Positions 38,998-47,020 are shown, numbered from the stretch's first letter. The stretch is 64,000 nucleotides of DNA from WHTK01 sp965197795 (GCA_965197795.1 OZ240228.1:2790001-2854000); one strand, 5' to 3'. A program made the numbers and translations. The notes: generated by a model from the letters alone, not told the origin.

Positions 38998-39339
38998 CTA
39001 GGATGTGTAGCACTCCGGCTCATCCTCTGAAGGCTTATCCCACCACTCCTCTCCAGTCTTCTTATCCCACCAGCCTGACAAGCGCCCTGCAGGATTATCA
39101 TCCTCGCCACGGTGAACCGCTCGATCCTTCGCCACGATCCAGGCGCGCCGCTCCTGCGTTTCCCCGGTAATGAACCATTCAAGGGCTTCGTGGAGTGCGC
39201 CGCCTGGGCCCAGCTCAACACCGGCGTACATCGCCATTTGTTCCCGCTCGCTCGGCGCAATCTCTTTCTCTTTAACAAGCGTCTCGATCTCCTCGGCGGC
39301 AAGGAGCGCTGCAATTCCGTGCCACTGGGCGGCGTTCAC
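38998..39339 (-). CDS. Hypothetical protein whose 5' flank was rearranged
   Basis: This is a 113-codon frame from a GTG at 39339, with GAGGA just upstream. The product is helical and acidic (AALLAAEEIETLVKEKEIAP, MAMYAGVELGPGGALHEALE). Its upstream side abuts the truncated transposase; if the 39348-41595 block is re-inverted, the gene at 41231-41590 would lie about 11 bases upstream in the same direction, as in an operon. No family is recognised. Confidence 0.5.
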   Translation of the reverse strand: MNAAQWHGIAALLAAEEIETLVKEKEIAPSEREQMAMYAGVELGPGGALHEALEWFITGETQERRAWIVAKDRAVHRGEDDNPAGRLSGWWDKKTGEEWWDKPSEDEPECYTS

Positions 39340-39346
39340 GTCCTCG

Positions 39347-40150
39347 GGCGTCGATGAGAGGCTGTGCCCAGTACTGCTGCTTGATTGCCCTGCGCAGGGC
39401 GTCGCTGGAATAGCCAGCGTCACACATCACATAACTGGGTTTGAAGGCGTTGCTCGTGAAACGTGCTTGCTGCAAGAGGGGAGTAGCCTTCTTGATGTCG
39501 TTGACATTCCCGGCGGTTACATCGATGGCGAGTGGCAGTTCGTAAGTCGTGTCGCAGAAGATATGAACCTTGTAACCCCAGACGTACTTCTTGTTGCCCT
39601 CAGTGTTGGTCTTGACGCACCAGCCAGCGTCCGGGTCAGAGACTTTGCCAGGCCGTCGCGGGTGCCGCTTCACGGGACCCTGTGTTCGCTTTCCCTTCTG
39701 GCCTGCGTTGGACCATCCTTTGACGTCAGTAGCGTCGATGGCGACGGACTTGCCGAAGTCAGGCAGGGTATCGTACAGCGCGAGTGTCAGCTTGCGGAAC
39801 ACGTTCTTGACTGCCAGGGAGTTCCAACGCTTCGAGAGTTTGGTACCGAACCTGCTCAACGTTGGCCGGCTTGGCATCTCCATGGCGATCCCGCACGCTT
39901 CGGCAACGAAAGGATTGTCCCGGAGAAGTCTTAGTAAGGCGGATACGGACTCTAGGCCGAGAGCGTAATAGGTAACGAAACAACGCCAAAGGATTTCGGC
40001 GTCGTAGCCGGGTCGCCCACGGCGGTGTGGCCCTCTGAGGTGAGCTAGTAGCTCGTCATCTGGCAAAGAGTCGAAGAGAATCGTTAGACGCTCAACTATC
40101 GGTGGCGAACCACGCCGTTGGCGAGGTGTGGTAAACTCAAGTGCCTGCAC
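39347..40150 (-). pseudogene. IS transposase, N-terminal part (DDE, DUF772 type)
   Basis: From a GTG at 40150 the frame encodes an N-terminal DUF772-like region (LLAHLRGPHRRGRPGYDAEI) and a DDE_Tnp_1 domain with the first aspartate in KSVAIDATDVKGW and the second in VMCDAGYSSDALRRA. It ends at QPLIDA; the remaining residues up to 39272 are read from foreign sequence. The third acidic residue is missing here and is found at 41593-41832 on the other strand. A possible IS terminus, GGTGCCGC, is at 40204-40211. Confidence 0.85.
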
Positions 40151-40217
40151 GGGAGAGACCCCTTCCGTGTGTGGAAGACACCGAACGGTGTTGGCGCACC
40201 CTCGGTGCCGCTAAGAC

Positions 40218-40290
40218 TGGTGCCCTAGGGGAGACTCGAACTCCCAATCGGGCGGTTTCCGAGACCGCCCCCCATCCCACGGGCTAGGGC
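40218..40290 (-). tRNA. tRNA-Pro (CGG)-like gene with a reduced D-arm
   Basis: It has an acceptor stem GCCCTAG/CTAGGGC, discriminator A and encoded CCA, an anticodon stem GCGGT/ACCGC with loop CTCGGAA (anticodon CGG), and a T-arm GGGAG-TTCGAGT-CTCCC. Only 15 bases (CCCGTGGGATGGGGG) lie between the acceptor and anticodon stem, so the D-arm is abnormal. It lies beside the IS end on the mobile element. Confidence 0.65.
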
Positions 40291-40352
40291 GCTGGATGTC
40301 ATGACGGCGGAGCGGGTACTTTTGCCGGTAACGCTCCGCCGTTTCCTTTTCG

Positions 40353-40841
40353 CTAGGGCATCACCCCCATCTGTTTCGCATACTCGCGAGTTGTCATCTC
40401 CCGATTTGGAGAGAGGGCGTAGATATTGGGGCCGGTGCGAACGTAGGTGCCCTTCTGCGTTCCACGTACAAGGGCTGTCACAACGGTCGCCTTGGGGTCT
40501 TTCTGAGAAAGCGCCATACCGCGTTCTTGCAGAGCTTCCAGCAGATCATCTGCATGCAGCGGTCTCCCAACTTCACGCATGACCTTCTGGAGCGCATCGT
40601 TCACACTGAGATCGGCGAACTCGCCGCCACCGATCAGCCGCTGACTTGCCTTCTCCGCAAACTCATCCGGCTGTTCGTCGCGGAGCAAGGCCTCGATGTG
40701 GTCGAGGAGTTCCGTGGCATGCTGAAGCTCGCTAGCAATGCGGGCCTGCTCATCAGTGAAGTCACGGACAGTAGTCTGATACTCCGCCCGCCTACGTCGA
40801 AGCTCTTCAATGAAGTATTCACGGCTCGTCGTGGTTGCCAT
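40353..40841 (-). CDS. Coiled-coil protein with HARE-HTH domain
   Basis: This protein of 162 residues has an N-terminal coiled coil (FIEELRRRRAEYQTTVRDFTDEQARIASELQHATELL) and then a winged helix of the HARE-HTH type: LSVNDALQKVMREVGRPLHADDLLEALQERG, ATVVTALVRGTQKGTYVRTGPNIYAL. HARE-HTH domains link DNA modification and restriction factors to DNA. The gene lies about 1.0 kb from the methyltransferase gene, consistent with an accessory role. Initiation is at the ATG preceded by AGGAGGGGC. Confidence 0.75.
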   Translation of the reverse strand: MATTTSREYFIEELRRRRAEYQTTVRDFTDEQARIASELQHATELLDHIEALLRDEQPDEFAEKASQRLIGGGEFADLSVNDALQKVMREVGRPLHADDLLEALQERGMALSQKDPKATVVTALVRGTQKGTYVRTGPNIYALSPNREMTTREYAKQMGVMP

Positions 40842-40965
40842 GCGCCCCTCCTACTGTCACGGCCCTGCCATCGTGACAATGAGAGTATGTCACCTCGACG
40901 ATGTCATGTCAAGTCAGTAATGAATGATCTGGATCATCTAGAACAAGTCTGTTATGATTCAGGGA

Positions 40966-41040
40966 GGCGGCGTGGGCAAACGGTAAGTCACGGCCCCAGC
41001 AAGGTTTGAGATACCGGTTCGACTCCGGTCGCCGCCTCCA
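40966..41040 (+). tRNA. tRNA-Cys-like gene with a weak anticodon arm
   Basis: It has the overall body of tRNA-Cys: acceptor GGCGGCG/CGCCGCC, T-arm ACCGG-TTCGACT-CCGGT, discriminator T and encoded CCA, total 75 nt. The anticodon arm reads CGGCC-CCAGCAA-GGTTT, with two GC pairs, two wobble pairs and one mismatch, and C instead of the invariant T at position 33. It may be a decayed copy or a tRNA-like RNA with another use. Confidence 0.5.
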
Positions 41041-41115
41041 CTGATTCATCGCCGCAGCAGCCCGAGACCTGACGTTCACGCTACGGCGGACACCTTTATC
41101 ATACGGCGTCGGCGG

Positions 41116-41174
41116 GTAATTATGAATAAGGCTCATAGTCAGGGCGGCATAACAGGCTATGGTCAACTCGGGAC
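41116..41174 (+). repeat. GTAATT-TGAATAAGGCTCA repeat, copy 1
   Basis: The segment starts GTAATTATGAATAAGGCTCA and also contains TATGGTCAACT. A related segment lies at 43516-43571 in the same orientation (GTAATTTTGAATAAGGCTCA, then GTGTGGTCAACT). It lies just upstream of the gene at 41231. Confidence 0.5.
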
Positions 41175-41230
41175 GGTTAGAAGCTAAAGGGGGCAGGGCG
41201 TCCGTGCCCCCTTGATAGCGTTCCCGGGCG

Positions 41231-41590
41231 ATGACTGTTATGCCAATATCGTCAGTGCCGCTTTCGGCTTACCAAGGGGGCATCCAGTCATTGGATGAGC
41301 AGAAAACTCTAGAAGAGCGCAAGGCCATACTGGCCAAACACGTTGCGGGGGCTGTTCCCTTCGGGGCACGTATCGAGTCACAGTCCGACACGATGGCAGT
41401 CCTCGTTTATGGGCGACGGGTTAACCACATACTGCACTTCCTTGTCGGCTTCGTCACGTTTGGCTTTTGGTGGCTGGTCTGGCTTTTCCTCGCGATCACT
41501 GGAGGCGAGAAGCGCCGGGTCGTTACGGTCGATGAGTATGGGAACATCCTGGAACAGAAGCAAGGTGGCAGCGGCGAAAGCGCGAAGTAG
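41231..41590 (+). CDS. Membrane-anchored hypothetical protein, phage-type
   Basis: This protein of 119 residues has a soluble N-terminus with GARIESQSDTMAVLVYGRRVNHILH. A hydrophobic hairpin or single helix (FLVGFVTFGFWWLVWLFLAI) follows, then TGGEKRRVVTVDEYGNI. Similar small proteins of unknown role occur in actinobacterial genomes and phages. It ends 2 bases before the right breakpoint of the inverted segment. Confidence 0.6.
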   Translation: MTVMPISSVPLSAYQGGIQSLDEQKTLEERKAILAKHVAGAVPFGARIESQSDTMAVLVYGRRVNHILHFLVGFVTFGFWWLVWLFLAITGGEKRRVVTVDEYGNILEQKQGGSGESAK

Positions 41591-41592
41591 CT

Positions 41593-41832
41593 GCCAACCC
41601 TATGCACAAGCGGGCTGTGGCGGAGTATCCCAAGACGCCCGAATGGAAGGCCTTCTACAACCGGCGAACCGCTGTGGAACGGTTGAACGGGCGGCTGAAG
41701 AGTTTCTACAAACTGAACGATGTGCGCGTGCGGACACTCTCTAAAGTCAGGATGCACGCTATGTTGGCGAACATCGTACTCTTGGCAGCAGCTACCGCCT
41801 TCCCTACCGTTCAGAGGTGCCGCGTGGCATAA
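41593..41832 (+). pseudogene. IS transposase, C-terminal part
   Basis: The frame reads ANPMHKRAVAEYPKTPEWKA, then NRRTAVERLNGRLKSFYKLN with the third catalytic acidic residue (Glu), then VRMHAMLANIVLLAAATAF. It is the exact continuation of the part encoded on the opposite strand at 39347-40150. GGTGCCGC at 41816-41823 may be the matching IS terminus. Confidence 0.8.
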
Positions 41833-41842
41833 TTCTCGTGGA

Positions 41843-43519
41843 ATGACGGCAGCCCGCAAACTCCCAGGCGTCCTAGACAGTGTTGGCTCACCGTCTCCGA
41901 ATCACCTCTACTACGGCGACAACCTAACCATCATGAGGGAAAGGATGCGCACCGCATCGGTTGACCTCATCTACCTCGATCCGCCCTTCAACAGCCAGCG
42001 CAACTACAACCTCATTTATAAGAAGCTCACTGGTCAACCTGTTCCTGAGCAGGAAGAAGCCTTCTGCGATGCCTGGGAGATGGACGCCGAAAAACGCGAG
42101 TTGATCCGGAAGATGGACGTGGTTCTTCGCGATAGAGAGATAACGGAAGACGTTATCGCGTTCTTCCAGGCATGGACAAAGGCGTTGCAAAATACACAGC
42201 CTCGACTTCTGGCTTATCTCGTTTATATGACCTACCGGCTTGCCGAGATGAAGCGCATCCTGAAACCCGACGGCTCCATATACTTGCACTGCGATCCCAA
42301 TGCCAGCCATTACATAAAGATGATTATGGACGGCATCTTCGGTCATCAGAACTTCCGCAATGAGATCATCTGGAAGCGTTCGCACGCTCACAACTCCGCG
42401 AAAAGATGGGGACCTATCCACGACACACTGCTCTTCTACACAAAGAGTGACCGATATAAATGGAACCGCGTGTACCAGCCGTATGACGCCAACTATGTGG
42501 AAAGATTTTTCAAGTTCGATGACCGGGATGGCCGAGGGTCGTACTGGACAGGAGACCTAACAGGAAACGGAACGCGCAATGGCCCGTCTGGCGAGCCGTG
42601 GCGGGGCTATGACGTGCGACAAATGGGTCGGCATTGGGCCTATTCACCCGATGAACTCGAAAGGCTCGATAAGGACAGGCGCATCTTCTGGCCGTCTACG
42701 GCCGGTGCTATGCCAAAATTCAAGCGGTACTTGAAGGAAGCCAAAGGTGTTCCGGCTCAGGATATTCTGCTGGACGTTCCGTCCCTTCAACGGATGAGTT
42801 CTGCATACTCGGAGACGCTAGGGTACCCGACACAGAAGCCCATTGGCCTTCTGCGACGAATCATCAGTGCGTCGAGCAATCCTGGGGACGTGGTGTTTGA
42901 CCCATTCGCTGGTTGTGGCTCAGCTATCTACGCCGCCCATTTGGAAGGCCGACAGTGGATTGGTTGCGATATTGCCATTCTGTCGGTGCAGATAGTCCGG
43001 GATGTACTGCTAAAGCGGTACGGCCTCAAGGAAGGCGAGCATTACGAGATCACTGGGGTGCCCCGCAGCTACGAAGCCGCCAAGGACTTAGCCGACCGTG
43101 ATAAGCGCCAGTTCCAGCATTGGGCAGTTGAACTAGCTGGCGGCTTTTCCAGTTTGAAGCATTCTGGCGATCTTGGAATTGACGGACGGATTCACTACGA
43201 GACGAGGGACGGCCTTCGGAACTTGGTTTTATCGGTGAAGGGCGGAACGCATCTTCACCCGGCCTTCGTACGCGAACTTCGGGGTACTCTTGAAAGGGAA
43301 TTAGATACCGAGATGGGCGGACTGATCTGCCTTTCTCCGCCCACGAGGGGGATGATCAGTGAAGCCGCCAGCGCTGGCATGTATAACTTTCTCGGCACGG
43401 ACTACCAGCGCATACAGATTCGTACTGTGCAAGACCTCCTGGATAAGCGTGCGTTTGACACGCCTTCCAAAGTCCAGACTCTCAGTTGGCAAGAAGGTGC
43501 TGTTCCTCTACCGCTGTAA
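41843..43519 (+). CDS. DNA methyltransferase fused to a nuclease-like domain
   Basis: This protein of 558 residues begins with MTAARKL after the IS end. The amino-methyltransferase core has LIYLDPPFNSQRNYN (catalytic DPPF), GSIYLHCDPNASHYIKMIMD, TQKPIGLLRRIISASSNPGD and VVFDPFAGCGSAIYAAHLEG (cofactor site), an order typical of beta-class N6-adenine or N4-cytosine enzymes. The last 140 residues include HSGDLGIDGRIHYE and NLVLSVKGG, a PD-(D/E)xK-like nuclease pattern, then ICLSPPTRGMISEAASAG. It may be a single-chain restriction-modification enzyme or a modification enzyme with a nuclease-derived domain. The ribosome-binding site is weak. Confidence 0.88.
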   Translation: MTAARKLPGVLDSVGSPSPNHLYYGDNLTIMRERMRTASVDLIYLDPPFNSQRNYNLIYKKLTGQPVPEQEEAFCDAWEMDAEKRELIRKMDVVLRDREITEDVIAFFQAWTKALQNTQPRLLAYLVYMTYRLAEMKRILKPDGSIYLHCDPNASHYIKMIMDGIFGHQNFRNEIIWKRSHAHNSAKRWGPIHDTLLFYTKSDRYKWNRVYQPYDANYVERFFKFDDRDGRGSYWTGDLTGNGTRNGPSGEPWRGYDVRQMGRHWAYSPDELERLDKDRRIFWPSTAGAMPKFKRYLKEAKGVPAQDILLDVPSLQRMSSAYSETLGYPTQKPIGLLRRIISASSNPGDVVFDPFAGCGSAIYAAHLEGRQWIGCDIAILSVQIVRDVLLKRYGLKEGEHYEITGVPRSYEAAKDLADRDKRQFQHWAVELAGGFSSLKHSGDLGIDGRIHYETRDGLRNLVLSVKGGTHLHPAFVRELRGTLERELDTEMGGLICLSPPTRGMISEAASAGMYNFLGTDYQRIQIRTVQDLLDKRAFDTPSKVQTLSWQEGAVPLPL

Positions 43520-43571
43520 TTTTGAATAAGGCTCACTATGAGGGATGTGAAAGTGTGTGGTCAACTACTGT
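43516..43571 (+). repeat. GTAATT-TGAATAAGGCTCA repeat, copy 2
   Basis: It overlaps the stop codon of the methyltransferase gene and resembles copy 1 at 41116-41174 over the first 20 bases and again at GGTCAACT. From here to 44745 no long gene is found; only the short frames, terminator, repeat and tRNA remnant listed separately are seen. Confidence 0.5.
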
Positions 43572-44062
43572 GCCCAATCTGGTGGATGCAGTAGTCGATA
43601 CACTGCACTCGCCCGTTTAGTGGTAGACAGACCTGGTTTCTGACAGTCTTTTCACCGCCCGGTGAGTCGCAATGTTGGCAAGGTTCCTTAGGGTACAATT
43701 CGATACAATTCCCAAAAATTGAAAATTTGCCTGAGGCTCCCCGAACCGCACACAGAGACGGATTGAAATCGTGATAGCTTCGCCGAGATCTAAGCTCGGC
43801 TCCTTCTGGTCGTGGCGTGGACTTGTTTAGTGACTCGCCCTTCGGGAAGTGTGCTCGGCAGGACGGGCGGTGTTTACGGTCCGGGCGAGGCTCGGAGCAT
43901 GATCATACGTACCTGGACTCGGATCGTGGACTTCGCCGGGCCTGAACGCTCGCCGCGTGGTGGAGCACAGCTTCACTATCGTTCACCTAGCGGGCTGGGT
44001 GATGGGTAGCCAGGTGTCTGGGCTTACTATCGTAAGCTTCGGCAGCGAAAGGAAATCAGGTC

Positions 44063-44143
44063 ATGAACAACCGCGTCATCTGGCCGTGGCTCGTCATTGC
44101 AATCTGCGTTAGCGAAATCGTAAGCCTAAAGCCGCAACCGTAA
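44063..44143 (+). CDS. 26-residue hydrophobic peptide
   Basis: The ATG at 44063 is preceded by AAAGGA. The peptide has one short hydrophobic stretch (VIWPWLVIAICVSEIV) and a basic-proline end. It could be a small membrane peptide of the kind found in phages, or a type I toxin-like peptide. The evidence is only the start signal and composition. Confidence 0.3.
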   Translation: MNNRVIWPWLVIAICVSEIVSLKPQP

Positions 44144-44162
44144 AGGAGGAGGATTGACTGGC

Positions 44163-44184
44163 GGGAGGGTACTTCGTACCTCCT
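44163..44184 (+). other. Hairpin GGAGGGTAC-TTC-GTACCTCC
   Basis: An almost perfect stem (one bulged G) lies 20 bases after the 26-residue frame. No T-run follows. It may stabilise or regulate a short transcript in this otherwise gene-poor 1.2 kb. Confidence 0.35.
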
Positions 44185-44434
44185 ATTGATCTAAAGCAAG
44201 ACTTGAGGCAGAGCCGGAAGTGCTGACCGCAGAAGAAGCTTCGAGCTTGATCTAATGACGGACGGCTCCCTCCTCACGGCTCCCTGGTGCGTGGTGTCCT
44301 GCCGTTCATGGCCCGCCCCAAGGGAAGCGATCTCGGTCCCTTCGGGGTATTCCCGCCAAGGGTCAGACGAGCCCGTTGCTAACGGCACCCACCGTTAACC
44401 TCATCACTGACAGGGCGGGCGTGAGTCTGCCTCG

Positions 44435-44533
44435 ATGGAGACCCCGATGGAGCCTATGACTCCGGAGGAGCCCCCAACTCTGGCCGCTCCGGTTATCAGT
44501 CCGCCGAACACCGGTGACGCTGGACGCTTGTAG
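44435..44533 (+). CDS. 32-residue proline-rich tail fragment
   Basis: The frame encodes a Pro/Glu/Thr-rich peptide ending SPPNTGDAGRL, followed 41 bases later by a strong terminator. The composition is that of a C-terminal linker of a surface protein and the ending resembles a sorting-type tail. It may be the last part of a gene lost by the element insertion, or a short independent gene. It has no ribosome-binding site. Confidence 0.3.
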   Translation: METPMEPMTPEEPPTLAAPVISPPNTGDAGRL

Positions 44534-44573
44534 CGATCACCCTCCCCTGGCAAGCTTGGGGAACGGTAAAGCA

Positions 44574-44609
44574 AGACCTCCGGCCCCGAAGGACCGGAGG
44601 TTTTCTTTT
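44574..44609 (+). terminator. Rho-independent terminator near the element end
   Basis: ACCTCCGG and CCGGAGGT enclose a small loop (CCCCGAAGGA) and are followed by TTTCTTTTG. It lies just inside the right direct repeat and would end rightward transcription of the element. Confidence 0.85.
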
Positions 44610-44617
44610 GTTCATTC

Positions 44618-44645
44618 CCGTGGCTGTCAATTGGGCTGTCAAAAT
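44618..44645 (+). repeat. Right boundary direct repeat of the element
   Basis: The 28 bases begin CCGTGGCTGTCAATTGGGCT and match 31911-31938 with a single A/T difference. The repeat lies 8 bases after the terminator. Confidence 0.75.
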
Positions 44646-44698
44646 GGCTTGTGAGGTCCACCTGCCGACCCATCAGGCCCAATTTCGAATCTAAATTG

Positions 44699-44745
44699 TG
44701 ATGGGCGGTGCAGGACTCGAACCTTTGACCTCTTCCCTGTAAAGG
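44699..44745 (-). pseudogene. Degenerate 3' part of a tRNA (possibly Val)
   Basis: Read on the minus strand, CCTTTACAGGGAAGAGGTC is followed by AAAGGTTCGAGTCCTGC and an acceptor strand ACCGCCC, as in the anticodon arm, variable region and T-arm of a tRNA with a TAC-like anticodon. The T-stem pairs poorly and no 5' half follows. It lies just outside the right direct repeat and touches the start of the next gene, as expected for an integration scar. Confidence 0.45.
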
Positions 44746-45842
44746 ATGAGCAGCGTTTCCACTCCTGGCGTGAATCGGGCTACGGATCGCACCGCTTTGC
44801 GGCGGCGCGGCTTCTGGCAGACGCCCGGATGGCTATCGAGCCGCCGCTTCGACCTGATCTTCGTTGTCGCGACAGCTCTGCTGGGATTAGTCGCTGGCAT
44901 CGCGACGCATTTCGACCCGGCGCTGTTCGGTGCCATACTCTTCGCCGATCTCTGGTTGCTCGGCTACCACCACGTCATCGCCATCTTCACGCGCCTGTCT
45001 TCAACACGGAGAGCTTCGCCAGCTACAAGCCGCTGCTGACCTGGCTGCCGATCGCGGTGGTCCTGGGCGTGCTGGCGATGGCGATCGGCGTCGGCGCCTG
45101 GACGTTGCCCACCGTGTACCTGTACTGGCAGTGGTGGCACTACACGCGTCAGAGCTACGGCGTGGCGCAGATGTACCGTATGAAGACGCCGCAAGCGAAG
45201 GACGGTGGCTGGGAGATGCGCGCCGCCCTCTACCTGCTGCCGCTGGCTGGAATCCTCTATCGCTCGTACCAGGACCCCGGTGAGTTCTTCGGGCTGGAGC
45301 TCCGCGTCATACCAGTGCCGTTGATCGTGGTGCAGGTCGTGGGCCTGGCCGCAGCCGTGTCACTCGCCTGGTGGGCCGGCAAGCAATATCGCGCCTGGCG
45401 CGCCGGCGAGCTGCCGCTGGCTTACAACCTCTACATGCTGTCGCATGTCGCCGTGTTCGGCGTCGGCTACCTGGCGATCTCGAACATCGATTACGGCTGG
45501 CTCACGATCAACGTCTGGCACAACGCGCAGTACATCCTCGTCGTATGGCTGTACAACCGAAACCGCTTCAAGTCCGGAGTCAGCGCGGAGCACGCGTGGC
45601 TCTCGACGCTGAGCCAGCCTCAGAACGTCGGGAAGTACTTCGCGGTCACGTTTGCGCTGACGGTGGTGGTCTACCTCGCACTGGGGACCACATTCGCCCT
45701 GCTTCCAGCGACAACGCTGCCGCTGGCATTGATCGTCTATCAGACGTTGAATTTCCACCACTACATCGTCGACAGCCTGATCTGGAAGGTCCGCAAACCG
45801 CAGATACGTCAGAACATGGGCCTGGATCAGCTCGCAGCCTAG
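44746..45842 (+). pseudogene. Polytopic membrane protein with His motifs, frameshifted
   Basis: The first frame (44746-45039) encodes two helices and LLGYHHVIAIFTRL. The matching continuation in another frame starts at FNTESFASYKPLLTW and runs to 45842. One missing base near 44995 explains both. Histidine-containing motifs recur: YHHVIAIFTRL, WWHYTRQSYG, VWHNAQYILVV and NFHHYIVDSLIWKVRKP, suggesting a metal-binding or desaturase-like membrane enzyme, but I do not recognise the family. The next gene starts 6 bases downstream. Confidence 0.7.
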
Positions 45843-45848
45843 CAAGTT

Positions 45849-47020
45849 ATGCTAGCGACCCTTCCCGCCACTCCCGATAAGAGATGCATGCGACGCCGAT
45901 TGGTCCAGGTTGCCGTGGTGGCAGGACTCCTCGTGCTGATCGCGACGGCGGCCGCCCACACCCTGCAGCCGAACCGCGGCCTGCACGACTTCGCGACCTT
46001 TGTGCAGTCGGGACACGCCTACGACCAGGGCCTCAACCCCTACGCGCCAGACCAGGACCACGACCCCGCGGCCGGCACAGAGCCGGGGACGCCGCTCGAA
46101 ACGGACTCGCTCAACCTCAACCCGCCGATCTCGATCTACCCGTTCAGCCTGTTGGCAGACCTCGACCCCGTCTCGGTTCGTAACGGGCTGAACCTCGCTT
46201 CGGCAGCCATCTACTTCGCCGTCTGCGTCGTGCTCCTGAAGGCATACGCCTGGCAACGGCGGCCGCTGGTGATGCTCTGGCTGCTCGCCCTGACGGGGTT
46301 CTGGTACACGCTGCTGCTGGGACAGATCTACGTACCGCTATTCGCCCTCGAGCTCGGCGCGCTGCTCCTGATCGAGCGCGGCCGCAACTTGCTCTGGGCC
46401 GGCGTCCTGATCGGCCTCGTCGTGGCGATAAAGCCCAACTTCGCGATCTGGCCGTTGTTCCTGCTCCTGGCCAACCAGCGCCAACTGGCGCTGACCTCCG
46501 TCGGCGTTGCCGCGCTGATCAGCGCCGTCCCGTTGCTGATCGAGAGGCCCGATATCTACTCGCAGTGGCTGGATGCTGCGCGCGCTTACCCGCGCGCCGC
46601 AATCGCCCCCAACGCCTCGATATTCGGCGTGGCGACGCGGTTGGGAGTAGCCGAGGCGGGCTACGTCGTCGCGGCAGCCCTCACCGCAGCCGCGGGCTTC
46701 TCTACGCCTGGCGTTGGCGGTTGACGGCGCGCGAGGCGAGCGCCTGGAGCATCATGCTGACGCTGTTAGTCGGCCCGCTGACCTGGGTGGGCTACACGCT
46801 GTTCATGCTGCCGTTGCTGCTGTCGCGACGCTGGGCGCGCTGGGAGATCGCCGTCGCCGTGACGATGTTAGTGCCGGCCGGGCTCGGCTGGCCCGCTGGC
46901 GAGCTACGCCTCGCCGGCATCGTGATGCTCTCGGGGCTGGTCCTGAACGACACGCTGCAGGCTCGGCGCGCCGGCATGGCGGCGCCGGCCGAGGGTCGCG
47001 CGTTGACTACCATCAGCTAG
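45849..47020 (+). pseudogene. GT87-like membrane glycosyltransferase, frameshifted
   Basis: The first frame (45849-46724) has a signal-anchor helix, LHDFATFVQSGHAYDQGLNPY and LNLNPPISIYPFSLL, typical of GT87/DUF2029 polyprenol-phosphate-mannose-dependent transferases, and several helices. The rest (LLYAWRWRLTAREASAWSIM, then LTWVGYTLFMLPLLL) is in another frame ending at 47020. A missing base near 46700 would restore about 390 residues. Alternatively the gene is decaying, like its upstream neighbour. Confidence 0.75.

Larger units (their letters stand above)
39348..41595. other. Segment apparently inverted relative to its ancestor
   Basis: The left end cuts a transposase gene directly after an Ile-Asp-Ala codon run read on the minus strand. 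The right end begins with the Ala-Asn-Pro continuation of the same gene read on the plus strand. Inverting the block joins the two parts in frame at a shared GCC. It holds the transposase N-part, both tRNA-like genes, the HARE-HTH gene and a membrane protein gene. Confidence 0.65.
31911..44645. mobile_element. Integrated element of about 12.7 kb
   Basis: The element is bounded by direct repeats at 31911-31938 and 44618-44645 (27 of 28 bases identical). It carries at its left end a tyrosine recombinase, then an excisionase-like protein, a RepA-like ATPase (split) with an origin-like AT-rich region, a VapBC-type pair, an HNH-DGQHR protein, an IS remnant, a HARE-HTH protein, a DNA methyltransferase with a nuclease-like domain, and tRNA-like genes. 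Its base composition appears less GC-rich than the flanks. No conjugation or capsid genes are seen, so it looks like a small satellite or plasmid-derived element. Confidence 0.75.

Noticed and set aside
40909..41166. Minus-strand frame containing RRRPESNRYLKP
   Set aside because: It is a reverse translation of the tRNA-Cys-like gene.
43604..43675. tRNA-Gln-like stretch with AGTGGTAGAC D-loop
   Set aside because: The anticodon arm and T-arm do not form acceptable stems; only the D-arm and a gapped acceptor stem resemble a tRNA.
34241..47020. In-frame TGA as selenocysteine in the other broken genes (34564 and 46724)
   Set aside because: In those cases the similarity continues in a different frame, so a base shift, not recoding, explains the stop.
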